64,000 nt of DNA from Ilex aquifolium. Taxonomy: Eukaryota; Streptophyta; Magnoliopsida; Aquifoliales; Aquifoliaceae. The stretch is from NCBI GenBank assembly GCA_951799425.1, contig OX637394.1, positions 41,589,642 to 41,653,641 on the forward strand. Reading direction: 5' to 3'. A program made the position numbers and the translations under genes. The notes under the pieces are model-generated. The model searched no databases and was not told the DNA's origin. It saw only the letters and a list, made by a program, of their open reading frames with translations. Shown here piece by piece: positions 1 through 9,639 of the stretch (positions are counted from its first letter, which is position 1; every line of letters begins with the position of its first letter).

Positions 1-157
1 CAAATTTCTTTTGCCATTATCGCTAATCGTATTAATTATATTGATTAGTCTAAAACCACCTGAGCATTATCTGGGTATGGATGAAGAATCTTAATAAAAC
101 TAGTTGTTTTATAATTGCCGAACAATTTTAATAACGTGGTTGTCTCCTTTCTTTCAG

Positions 158-346
158 TGGATGCTAGCTGAGGAGTATGCAGCCCAACCATTTGTGCAGA
201 AACACAAGCTCTTCGATTACGTTGCCAAGATATGCTTAGCAAAGAAAGATAAAGACCACACCGGCTTCTCCGCAGTTTCTACCACCACCGGCTTCTCTGG
301 CAAAAAGAGTTATTTGTACTTCAACAACCAGGTTGTGGAGCTGTGA
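158..346 (+). CDS. Last coding exon of an unidentified gene (5' part outside window)
   Basis: The reading frame is open from a good 3' splice site (pyrimidine-rich tract ending in cag at 155-157) to a TGA at 344-346. It encodes about 62 C-terminal residues that begin WMLAEEYAAQPF and end NNQVVEL. The segment is hydrophilic, rich in Lys and Thr/Ser, and has no membrane span. Bases 1-157 would be the 3' part of the preceding intron. An AATAAA at 496-501, about 150 bases after the stop, fits a poly(A) signal. I do not recognise the family from this short tail. A frame beginning at an ATG at 104 also runs through here, but that ATG lies in the presumed intron, so I prefer the spliced exon. Confidence 0.55.
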   Translation, partial: WMLAEEYAAQPFVQKHKLFDYVAKICLAKKDKDHTGFSAVSTTTGFSGKKSYLYFNNQVVEL

Positions 347-495
347 CAAACTTCTAATAATCAGCACCCAAAAAGGTTATGGTGAACAGAATTCTTCAGT
401 ATAGCTGTGAAGACTGTTACAATGTACCTTTTGGTGGAATAATAACCCCTTGAAGGATTGCTTATAGTCTTTTTCATATATTTATTTTTTCTAAA

Positions 496-501
496 AATAA
501 A
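496..501 (+). terminator. Poly(A) signal AATAAA
   Basis: A perfect AATAAA lies 150 bases downstream of the TGA of the 158-346 exon, in a T-rich stretch. The position suits a plant near-upstream element, although plant signals are loose. Confidence 0.4.
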
Positions 502-811
502 TTGAAGACTGGAGACAGTCTTCTTCTACTGCATTCAGCTGAGTAATTCAATCATTTGACAGAGTCCCATGTTGGAGATATTGTTTTGTAGAACAAATAT
601 TTATACATTCAAGTCATTTATAAAGTTCAATTGTTCCTTCAAACTTTTTGGATTCTCAGTCATGGTGACTTCTTCTAGATGCTGATCTATTTCATGTGGC
701 CAGGGCTATGTCTTTGGCAAAGCTTATGTTTCTTTTATTGCTTTGGTTGCTCATCTTCAATATCTATTGTGGGAAAAAGGCTTGTACCAACTGTACTATA
801 TGTCAATAACA

Positions 812-1025
812 ACCTCAAAGGTAGCCCAAGTGATAATCGAATTATAAATCCCGACGTTCTGAGTTTAAATCTTTACAATCCCTTGGAGTCAGGCCATGAG
901 GGATTTCTCCCTATGAATATCTTAGTCCCGGCGTTGATGGTTTACCTTTGACCCGGATCAGGGAAGAGATTAGTCAAAGTACACGTAAACTGACCCGAAC
1001 ACCCAAACCGTTAGAACCAAAAAAA
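812..1025 (+). mobile_element. tRNA-derived SINE with 12-bp TSD
   Basis: The element is flanked by a perfect direct repeat atgtcaataaca at 800-811 and 1026-1037 and ends in an A-rich tail. Near its start an A-box-like motif (tagcccaagtgataa) and then a B-box-like motif (gagtttaaatc) recall a Pol III promoter. Its middle and 3' half match the element at 43482-43721, including the shared string gattagtcaaagt/gaattagtcaagat, so the two belong to one family. The remaining sequence from 347 to about 1900 shows no coding signal. Confidence 0.65.
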
Positions 1026-1349
1026 ATGTCAATAACAGTGATCTTTTGTTCTAGTACTACTGTGGTTTGCTTTGATTATGGTGGTGAGACAATTACTACT
1101 TCGAGGGTGGACCTTAGCATATCATTAAGGTTGCTCTATCTTAATCTAAGTGTCAAGTGTTCGAGTCATGAAAACGCAAGATCCTTATCCATTTAACCCG
1201 CACTTATTTGTAAAGTTAGGACTACCTTCGAGGTGTACATATTTCCTCCATGAATGCAGTTTCTTAACTCTGTGGCAAATGTTATCTATGTAGGCAAATT
1301 CATCTGGGCAATGACACAAAGCAATGTACTTCAAGTGATGCAATTCCAA

Positions 1350-1800
1350 TTCTTGTTATGATTAAAATTTTACCCTTGTTATATGGTGTGTTATACATCT
1401 TGGGATTTTTTTTATAATTTCATAGCATAATTTACCTAATCTTATAACTAGAAAAATTGAATTTTCAATTTATAAAAAGCACAAAAACGATCAAGATTGA
1501 TCAAATTTTGATCTGCTTTAATCTAATGATACAAAATTTATCTCAATTTTTTTTTTCGGCTCAAAAATATTATCTTCTCTGAACGGTTTCTAATGTCTGA
1601 TAATTCAATCAACACACCTCAAATATCAAACAACTCTATTAATCTACATGTACCTATTATTTTTTTTTCTTTCTATTCAATTTAAGTTTAAATTGCATAA
1701 TTAAAAATAATTATTATTTAAAATCTAAATATTACATGATCAATATTTAATTTTTAATATTTCAGAATGTTTTCAAAGACGAGTTATTACTAAATTTTTT
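1350..1800. repeat. AT-rich dispersed repeat, related to 35090-35335
   Basis: This block contains the string tcaagattgatcaaatttt followed by similar text (acaaaatttatc, then a T-run, then tcaaaaatat). The same order recurs at about 35110-35330, so it is a dispersed repeat. The 35.1-35.4 kb copy ends in a short stem-loop followed by ctag, which suggests a Helitron-type element. No coding potential is visible. Confidence 0.4.
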
Positions 1801-1939
1801 TATATTATATCAAAAATTTGGTACCGTTACCAACTCTTCCGGTGCATACTTTTTCAGTACCGACAAAAAATAACCAAATTAGGTTTGGGTGGCAGGGATA
1901 TGTACCCGACCCATTTCATGGAGAATTTATCTTAGATTT

Positions 1940-2104
1940 GGACACCGACAGAAATAATTACACAAGGGCCACCATTGATCACACAATGCCACCATGTACT
2001 CACAGAAATAATTACAGATAGAAAGAATAATTTCCAAAAAAGTCCCAGAAAAAAGGATTTATTATTTTTCAGTCCATAAACAATAAAAATCTGTGACCAC
2101 AAAA
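1940..2104. pseudogene. Duplicated fragment of the FLA gene 3' flank
   Basis: The segment runs parallel to 4710-4884, just past the stop codon of the fasciclin-like gene. Both begin acaccgacagaaataatta, share catgtactcac/ctgtattcac, and finish with ctgtga(c/t)cacaaaa. The match is roughly 75-80 percent by eye with small indels. It is only the presumed 3' UTR and downstream DNA, without coding sequence, so it is either a relic of a lost tandem FLA copy or a transposed flank. Confidence 0.6.
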
Positions 2105-2177
2105 AATTCAATGAGGCAGCCAATCACCAAATGAATTTTAGTCGGTTACAATGAGATCTACTCATCCTATGATTGAC

Positions 2178-2560
2178 AATGAGCTTGTTTGGACTTAACT
2201 TAAATAAGTAGTTTTTAAAGATTTTAGAGTAAAATAAGTCAGGTCGGTTTGGACCATGACTTTTTTACCGGTTTATGCAATAGTTTTTTTGACCCAAAAA
2301 ATGATTATTAAGGTTGATTCAAAAAACTGATTTTATGAACTTTTCTTCCGATTTTTTGGAGTTTTGTCACGGGTTTTACATTACTTTTTAGTTTATTAAC
2401 AAAATATTATTAGTGACGTAAAAAATTTTAAAATTTATATTTTGAGAACTATTATGCATAATTTTTTTATACATGTAATTATTTTGTTTTTTATTTTGAC
2501 ACCAAAAAGTCAAAAAAACTAGAAACTCACCAAAAATGGATTTTTTCTATTTTTTTTTAG
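2178..2560. repeat. Dispersed repeat, copy 1 (second copy 4282-4640)
   Basis: The block begins gagcttgtttgga and contains gagtaaaataa, tttatgcaa, gacccaaaaaa and aaaatattattag in the same order as 4282-4640. The copies are in direct orientation about 2.1 kb apart and have diverged by point changes. No ORF or terminal repeat was identified. Confidence 0.6.
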
Positions 2561-2685
2561 TTTTTTAAAGAACACTCTTAACAATTTTGAGAGATTTTTT
2601 TAATTCTGACTTTTTTGTGAATTTTTTCAAATGGTATTGTTATCTTTGCAGCCATACATACATGCCAATCCTCCTCAAAAGGGGA

Positions 2686-2715
2686 AAAAGAGGAGGAGGA
2701 GGAGGAGGAGGAGAA
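2686..2715. repeat. GGA trinucleotide microsatellite
   Basis: A run of about eight gga/gag triplets, followed by an A-rich stretch. The long ORFs that cross it on both strands are products of the simple repeat. Confidence 0.85.
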
Positions 2716-2930
2716 AAAAACAAAAAAGAAAAAGAGTATTACATGAGGATGCGTGTGAGACACGTTTCTGTCATGCAGCAATTAGGTTTGATTCTCATTC
2801 ATTTTGTAGGGCAATACTAATACAGACAATCTTAATGAGCTATAAATAAATTCCATTAATTGTACGACACGTGTCTCTCATGCACAAATCCGTTTTCGAT
2901 TCTCATACATTTTGGACCTCTATAATTTTT

Positions 2931-3950
2931 GGGTAGTTTAGTGGTTGAGCACCGGGGCGAAGCCAGAATTTATTTGTCGTGGGGGTAAATTAAAACTTAA
3001 TAATAACATAAAATAAAAATGCTAACATTATTTTTTTTAATATTAATTTTTTTTTTACTAACGAATTTATCCACGACTTATTTAACAATTGATTTGTTTA
3101 GTTCGACTCACATTCAAAATTTCAACATTGAGTTTTTTATAAAATAATTTACGAGGACTATTAATATTCAAAATAATCATAGCAAATTTAATAGTAAAAA
3201 TTAAATCTATCACACAAGCCTATTAAAACAAACCTAGATATAATAATAATGTAATCTACGACAAGTAAATTGCTTAAGTTGAATCAACCGAGCTACATTA
3301 ATCCAAAATATAACCCATAACAGGTTAATTAAAACAATTTTTTTAAAAAAAAAATTAAAGATCGAGTAATGGGTTGTCGATTTGGTTGTAAAAAATATGC
3401 TTTCAATGTTGGATTTTTTGGGGCACAAGTTATATGTAGAACACGACAAAAGTAATAAACGGGTCTACTATGAAGACATCTAACACGATTAATTACATAG
3501 ACAGGTTTAAGATTGATTAATAATCGACATGAACTCGAAGTGCCACAACTCACGCGACACGAAATGACTTGAATTTCACCTCTAGTTGTGAAGGGAAGAG
3601 AAGAGAAATTAGAGATTATAAAAAGAGTTATATGAGAAGTTAAAATTTAATTTTAATTGATTAATTTATAAAACAATCCTAATTATTTTTTAAAATGAAA
3701 ACCTACCACAAATTATTTAAAAACTTTCAACAGGGTAAGTTCTAAATAATGTTAAATTTATCAGAATTTCAAAGAGGTCTCAAATTTTTTTGAAATTGCA
3801 GTCGGGGCAGTTGCCCCCATTGCCCCCATGCTGGATTTGAGCACACTCTTTACGGGTTAGTTATCCTTATTCTTTTAAGGACATGTTCTAATTTAATTCA
3901 AGTCACATGGACACAAGTTTGAACTCCCTATAACAAAATAAAAAATAAAA
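2931..3950 (+). mobile_element. SINE interrupted by a hAT-like element
   Basis: The left part (about 2931-2952, gtagtttagtggttgagcac) has the A-box look of a tRNA-derived SINE. The right part (3845-3950) continues with gggttagttatcc, acatgttctaatt and aattcaagtca and ends in an A-rich tail. The same order is seen in the SINEs at 8479-8686 and 44153-44365 (minus strand). The inserted hAT-like element at 2953-3836 splits the two parts. Confidence 0.5.
2953..3836. mobile_element. Non-autonomous hAT-like transposon, 8-bp TSD
   Basis: The element is flanked by the perfect 8-bp repeat ttgagcac (2945-2952 and 3837-3844), the TSD size of hAT elements. The left end cggggcgaagccag resembles the common hAT terminus CAGGGGCGGAGCCAG. 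The right end (gcccccatgctggat) is a degraded complement of it. The interior has no transposase ORF. Confidence 0.6.
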
Positions 3951-4281
3951 ACATTGAACCTCTAAAAACATAACATAATGACCTTTATCTACCCGGCCCC
4001 AACCCCCATGTAATAGATTATATTTTTAAAGCATTCTCATTCTTTGGACTGTATCCTCCTCAATTGTGACCATAATTAGGCATGATGATGCATGCGATTC
4101 TGAGATTGTTCTAATATTAATACAATATTCGATACGACTATGTTGACCTCCGACAAAATATTCGTGCTTCATATGAGTATTTGAAAATATAAACTAGTCA
4201 CAAGCTTCGATCTTTAGTGTTATTTCTATAAAATGATTATCCTGAAATCCAAATTCAAATGGTTATGGTAATTGGTTAGGC

Positions 4282-4640
4282 ATTGAGCTTGTTTGGAATT
4301 AGCTTAAATAGATAGTTATTAAAGATTTTGGAGTAAAATAAATCAGGTTTATTTGAATCTTGGCTTTTTATTAATTTATGCAACAACTTTTTAGACCCAA
4401 AAAAAATTATTAAGTTGAATCAAGAAGTTGAATTTATGAGATTTTCTTCTGGTTTTTTTGAAATTTTGTCGTATGTCCCACATAACTTTTTAATTTATTA
4501 TATTCATAAAATATTATTAGTAATATAAAAAAATTGAAAATTCATATTTTGGAACTATTATACATAATCCATATATACATATAATTATTTTTTTTTTATT
4601 TTGACAAAAAAAAAACTAAATAGCTAACACCCAACAACTT
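4282..4640. repeat. Dispersed repeat, copy 2
   Basis: Direct-orientation counterpart of 2178-2560. It lies immediately distal to the FLA 3' flank, whereas copy 1 lies on the other side of the duplicated FLA flank (1940-2104). Confidence 0.6.
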
Positions 4641-4923
4641 TTCACCCAAAAGAATCCCCTTTCGATCTCGACCCCAATGCAATTTCCCTAAAAATATATC
4701 TCAAATTTTGACACCGACAGAAATAATTACACAATGCCCCATGGGCAGCACTGATCACACAATCCCATTCTGTATTCACATAAATAATCACAAATGCAAA
4801 TAAAAATTTCAAAAAAAGCCCCAGAAAAATTAAATTATTATTTTTAAGCCCACAAAAAAAAATTAAAATCTGTGATCACAAAAGCATATCACCATGGCAG
4901 TATCCAAATCTCCTTCAAGCTGC

Positions 4924-6129
4924 TCAAACAAACGCCATTGTTGTGCCCAAAAACAAGCTCAAAATCACTGTCACAAACCACCCACCTCTAATCCTCCCAG
5001 ACCCATTTTTATCCGCCGTCTGGTCCGCCGGATCTCCGACATCGGAAACATTTGGCCCCGGCGCCTCCGCCGCAGCCTCTGTGGCCTTCTTACCCTTCGC
5101 CGCCTTCGGAGCCGGTGCTGCCGGAGCCGCCTTGAACAACTCCCTTGGCAACAAAACCTTATCAATTTTGTACACAGCCAACGGATCTTCATCCAAAACC
5201 GTCCCCTTTATCGTCGCCGTCACTACCTTCGTCTCCAGCTTCACGTCCTCACCGTCGTTCTGTACAGTAAAATCATACTTATTCGGTCCCTCAGTGGCCA
5301 GAGTGTTCATCAACCCATTGTTTGATCTTAACATTCCTAGTGAATTATAAACAGGAACACCATGATACATCAGCAATGAAACCTTCGCCGGATTAGTCAA
5401 GTTCTTGTACTTCGGCATGAAAGCGTTAATGACTGCGTCGGTCGGACAAAACACAGTTAAACCGGCATCGACAATTTGGGTGAAAGTTTCTTCAGCTCCG
5501 GAGCTTCTCAACAAGTCTGAAAATGCTTTACAGCCTTGTTTCGCCATCAGAGAGGTTAAATTAAGGTCGCTCGGTGCACCAGCCGGAGCTTCAGCTTCCG
5601 GGGAAGATAATATATGGCTGATATGGATGACGGAGATGTTGTAAGGAATTTCGTCAACAGACTTGACGTAGACGGCACTGAGTGTGACGTCGTTGTCTTC
5701 GGGGGCGAATCCAACTCGGCCGCCTTTCATGTCGGTGATGTTGACGTAGCCGGAGGTGCCGGGGGCTTTGCCAGTGGCTTGAAACATGGTGGCGGTGAGG
5801 GTGGAGCCGCCGGTGATCTGGTGGAGCTTCTTGGCACCGAAGTAGTCAGCGAAGACGTGGAGGGAGAGCACGTTCTTGATGGTGTAGATGGAGAGATGTT
5901 TGCCGAGAAGGTCCGACATGCCGGCATTGTCGACCGCGCAGACGGTGATGGTCTGGCGGCGATTGATTTCTCCGGCGAGATGGGTAATTGTTAGGTAGTG
6001 GTTGAAGGTGGAGAATTCGGGGTGTTTTGCCAGCATACGGGTGATGTTGTGAGCATGGGTGGTGGTGGAGAAGAGGAGTAAGAGGAGGAGGAGAGAGAGG
6101 GTGGGCACCACCGGCGGCGAAAGCTGCAT
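4924..6129 (-). CDS. FLA: Fasciclin-like arabinogalactan protein, FLA1/FLA2 type
   Basis: An intronless ORF of 401 residues, a usual length for two-domain plant FLAs. Residues 1-26 form a signal peptide (poly-Leu core, ending THA before HNITRML). Fasciclin domain 1 spans about 27-172 and domain 2 about 190-335. Both carry family motifs such as TITVxAVDNA and LTVFCPTDAV, YHGVPVY and the terminal KIDKVLLP. The domains are joined by an Ala/Pro-rich hinge (176-187). A second Ala/Pro/Lys-rich stretch (334-360) is the probable arabinogalactan region. The C-terminus (382-401) is hydrophobic after a small-residue NGSG site, as expected for GPI anchoring. N-glycosylation sequons occur at about N28, N130, N164, N190, N243 and N360. 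Such proteins act at the plasma membrane and cell wall in adhesion and wall assembly. An odd point is Cys64 where related proteins usually have Leu or Val. The family is certain, the exact orthologue is not. Confidence 0.93.
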   Translation of the reverse strand: MQLSPPVVPTLSLLLLLLLFSTTTHAHNITRMLAKHPEFSTFNHYLTITHLAGEINRRQTITVCAVDNAGMSDLLGKHLSIYTIKNVLSLHVFADYFGAKKLHQITGGSTLTATMFQATGKAPGTSGYVNITDMKGGRVGFAPEDNDVTLSAVYVKSVDEIPYNISVIHISHILSSPEAEAPAGAPSDLNLTSLMAKQGCKAFSDLLRSSGAEETFTQIVDAGLTVFCPTDAVINAFMPKYKNLTNPAKVSLLMYHGVPVYNSLGMLRSNNGLMNTLATEGPNKYDFTVQNDGEDVKLETKVVTATIKGTVLDEDPLAVYKIDKVLLPRELFKAAPAAPAPKAAKGKKATEAAAEAPGPNVSDVGDPADQTADKNGSGRIRGGWFVTVILSLFLGTTMAFV

Positions 6130-6210
6130 TGTGGCCGAGGGGAGAGTTTAGGTTTGAAGTAGTAGAGGGGGAACAATGGATGAGGTCTGTGAGTTCAAGC
6201 TTGATTTGTG

Positions 6211-6218
6211 TATATATA
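6211..6218 (-). promoter_or_regulatory. TATA box of the FLA gene
   Basis: TATATATA lies 82 bases upstream of the FLA start codon on the coding strand. That spacing allows transcription to start about 30 bases later and leaves a 5' UTR near 50 bases. Confidence 0.6.
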
Positions 6219-6344
6219 TTCGGTGGATATGGAATCTATTTGGAGGGGTTTTTACACTGATTACTTACCGTTAGATCTAGTCTAGTGTAACAAAAGAGTG
6301 TATTATAGATAGATTAATCTCACTTAGTACCCCAAAAGAATCTT

Positions 6345-7072
6345 AAATTTGTGTTTTTTGTCGTAAAAAATTTTAAATTTAAATTACACCCTCGATTTGT
6401 GTTTGGGCCTGAGGTACATTACATATTTTTTTTTATGATATCGGGAATGCAGTTTGAAAATTAAAATCTTTTAAAATATGAATTAAGAAATCGATCACCT
6501 TCTAGGGTGTAAAGTACGATTAATCCTATGTATCTTAATTGAACTATTTTTGTCCATTTAGTTTATTCACATTTTCTTTTATAATCGAAACTGTCTCGAT
6601 AATACAATCTACTAAAATCTTGTCATCTGAATATTAGATCTCGGATTTACATTATTTTCACGGCAACTAAATACTTATTTCATAGTGTTCTCTCTTTTGT
6701 TGTATTTATGTTCTTTGAACTCCTAGTTAAGCCTTAAATGAAGTTATTGTAAATATATACATACCTGAATGCTTAAAGCATTCCTAATATAGTTTTAAAA
6801 TTCTTATTTTTGTATCTTTAAAAATTAATTTTTTCATATTACATCTTTAATGTATTAAAAGTGTTGCGATGTAACTCTTTCATTAGTTTCTGCTGCTTAG
6901 TATGTCAAAAACCGTTCCAGTAACATTGACAAAATAAGTAACGAAAATTAACTGAAGAGTCACATTGTAACACGTTTAATACATTGAGGGTATAATGTAC
7001 AAAAATCTAATCTTTAAAGATATAAAGTGAAAATTCTTAAATCTTTAGGGTATAAAAGTACAATTTGCCCTT
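6345..7072. repeat. Foldback-type AT-rich repeats
   Basis: The stretch about 6790-7071 is roughly self-complementary: its left part (cttatttttgtatctttaaa, aatgtattaaaagtgtt) pairs with its right part (cgtttaatacattgaggg, gggtataaaagtacaatttg). A shorter block at 6345-6525 has the same flavour. These look like decayed inverted-repeat transposons. No gene is visible. Confidence 0.45.
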
Positions 7073-7592
7073 TTTTTCTTTTACTTTTGTGGTGCAATTT
7101 ATGCGATTTGTACCGGAGTTGGTGGTTGTTGAGGGGGTGTTTTCGGATTAATAGTTGATTGTCCTCATTAAGCAATTAATAAGACTTTAAGCACTAAAAA
7201 ATCAAAGTGAGAAGGAACATGAAAATGTGCAAGGAAGCTTTGCACACCAAGATAGGACAAATGCATGTGTATAACTTATTATGACTTTTGGACACCATTG
7301 TTGATCAAGTGATTAGAATTCTTTAAATAATTCGTAAACTTGACATGATATCGATAAGAAATTATTAAAATGACGTGGTGGCCGTGACATTTTATAATTT
7401 TAGAACAAAGTATTGGTAATATCCACCTAATTCTATACATGAAATCTATTTTTTTTTTTTGGGTATAACTATGAATTTAATTTATTTCTAAGAGCAACGC
7501 GGAAAAGAATTGCTATGTCAAACCTAAAACTAGACATCTCCTTACATGTATACATACCTGTACACATACATACCCACATAAATATATGAATT

Positions 7593-8120
7593 TAGGACAA
7601 ATTATATTTTGACCCCTTAACTATGTGTAATACTATTTAGACCTAAAAATATGACTTAATTTATTGACATAATAACGTGGTTTCATAGAAATCATTGGAT
7701 CAACACCAAATTCTAATTTTTTATGAGGTCTATAGTAAATCCAAAGGTCACAGTGAATTAGATCAGCAAATTATGTCAATAAATTTGGTCCCAATAACAT
7801 TGCTCCTTAACTATGGACTTGATTTCATTTTGTCCCTTAAACAATTATGTTTTTCACATTGTGTTCTCAATTATTTGATTTGATTTCACATTGTCCCATG
7901 TGTAAAACACCTGTAATCTTTTGGATAAAAATTGATAGCATGTTTGAGACAAAGTGAAACAAAGCACATGGTTCAGGGAGTATTTGTAACTGACTGACGT
8001 TACTAATTGAGACAATGTAAAATTAATTACATAGTTGAAAGTATAATATAAGAAACATAATAGTTGAGGGGACGACAATGTAAAAAAAGATCAAATTGAA
8101 AGGGTCAAAATGTAATTTGT
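7593..8120. mobile_element. Foldback element hosting a nested MITE
   Basis: The left end acaaattatattttgacccc is complementary to the right end gggtcaaaatgtaatttgt near 8097-8116, with more inverted similarity inwards. The 181-bp MITE at 7625-7805 is inserted in its left arm, so this element is the older one. I could not fix its own TSD. Confidence 0.55.
7625..7805. mobile_element. Mutator-like MITE, copy 1
   Basis: A 181-bp element flanked by the perfect 9-bp repeat cttaactat (7616-7624 and 7806-7814). The ends are inverted repeats: gtgtaatactattt against ggagcaatgttattggg read from the right. The interior string cattggatcaacaccaaatt is also found in the copy at 33265-33445. A 9-bp TSD is typical of Mutator-like elements. 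Confidence 0.8.
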
Positions 8121-8478
8121 TTATGTAGTTGTATGCGTATATACACAACAATGGGGACCTCATTTGTAAGTGGCTTAGAATAATAAATCAAATGGTATGA
8201 TAATTCTTTTTGACAACCCACCATTGGGATGCATTATTGGGGTGGCAGCTTTCAATGATGTCTTGCATCACAAGTGATTTACAGACTGTACTTCATTGTT
8301 CATACTTCACCGCCTTTCAAACACAACAAGAAGCATAGTATCAACATAGAAGAATACAAAAGCAACAACAATTAATCAAAGTGATCAGACAGGTTAAGCC
8401 ACACCAAACCTCAATTAAATCTCAAATTATAATAAAAGTTTTTGATAACAATAATGCGATTTGAATCTAATTTACTGA

Positions 8479-8686
8479 ATTCTTGGGGGTGGTTCTGTGG
8501 TTGAACTTGTTCTCTGATAACTTAGATCTCAGGTTCAATATTTTCCCACACCCTCTAAGGATTAGCCACCATTGTCTCTTTGGAAACATGGTTTAGACCA
8601 GTTCAAGTCACGGTGGCTAGTCGCTGAACTCGAGAGAGTAGTTGACGCAAGACTGAATACCCTGTAACCAAAAAAAAGGGAAAAAA
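8479..8686 (+). mobile_element. tRNA-derived SINE with 15-bp TSD
   Basis: The element is flanked by aatctaatttactga (8464-8478) and aatctaatttattga (8687-8701), 14 of 15 identical. It begins with an A-box-like ggttctgtggttgaac, has a B-box-like aggttcaatatt, and ends in an A-rich tail. The internal phrase ggattagccaccattgtctc is shared with the minus-strand element at 44153-44365. Confidence 0.75.
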
Positions 8687-9061
8687 AATCTAATTTATTG
8701 ATATAATTTGTTGACTAAGTCTATCATAATTGTTGAATTAATTACGAGTTTCAATAAATACCGAAATTCATTGTGAATTTAATAATTTATGATGAAAGGT
8801 GTGGTGGGTGTCCATATCAGAGGTCCCCTTCAATGAACCCATTGAATACATATACTTTGGTGCCCCATAAGATTTTTCTTTTTCTTTTTTAGCCCTTTTC
8901 TTTTTCATTTGGTAAAGATGTGGGACCAATAAGTGTCGGTCGAAGCTTACTACCAAAAAGGCCAGTCTGGTGGATGGAGCTGCCAGGCATATTAGATGAT
9001 GCCATGTGGATAGTCATATATAGCAGGTGTGTCATGGGTCCGAATCCAATAAAAAAAGATA

Positions 9062-9630
9062 TTGTATAATTTATACACTTAAAGTGTATATTTTATTTCT
9101 ATTTTTTTTTGGTCCATGAAATTCTAATTGCACCAATTATATTCTTAAAAGTTTTCATTGCTTTTCAATTCAGTCATTCCATTAATTCCAATGTAATTTC
9201 TGACAGAAAAACGTCATAAGACTTACCCATAAGGATGTATTTATCTAGTAAAAAATATATCTCTAAGATATATCAATATTTATCTCTCAGTCTTACAGTA
9301 TCTCTGAAATTTTTAATTTTTATCTTTTTTTTTTTTTTGGGGGGGGGGGGGGGTTGTTGTCTTCTTTTTCCAAAAACAAATGAAACAAAGTAATGTTTTT
9401 CTAGCATATGCATAAAAGATTTTTCATCACACAAATATAATCATTTAGCTAAGTCAAGTGTTGGTCAAGGAAGGTCATTTTTGTCATAATAAATGAGTGA
9501 TCTTGAATATAAGGACTAAATTGAAATTCAATTAAAAGTTTAAGAATTTGATCATTGAAATTGAAACTTTAAGGACCAAATAGGAATTAAGTGAATGTTT
9601 TAAGGGTGTAAATTATAAAATTTGCCCAAT
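9062..9630. repeat. Foldback repeat
   Basis: The left part (tataatttatacacttaaag, then tttggtccatgaaa) and the right part (aaggaccaaataggaatt, then gggtgtaaattataaaattt) are inverted copies, roughly 70-100 bases at each end. No ORF is present. A T14-G15 homopolymer pair at 9325-9353 sits inside. Confidence 0.5.
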
Positions 9631-9639
9631 AAAACTCTA

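Noticed and set aside
5614..5994. 126-codon + strand ORF
   Set aside because: Antisense shadow of the FLA coding sequence in GC-rich codons, with no family resemblance.
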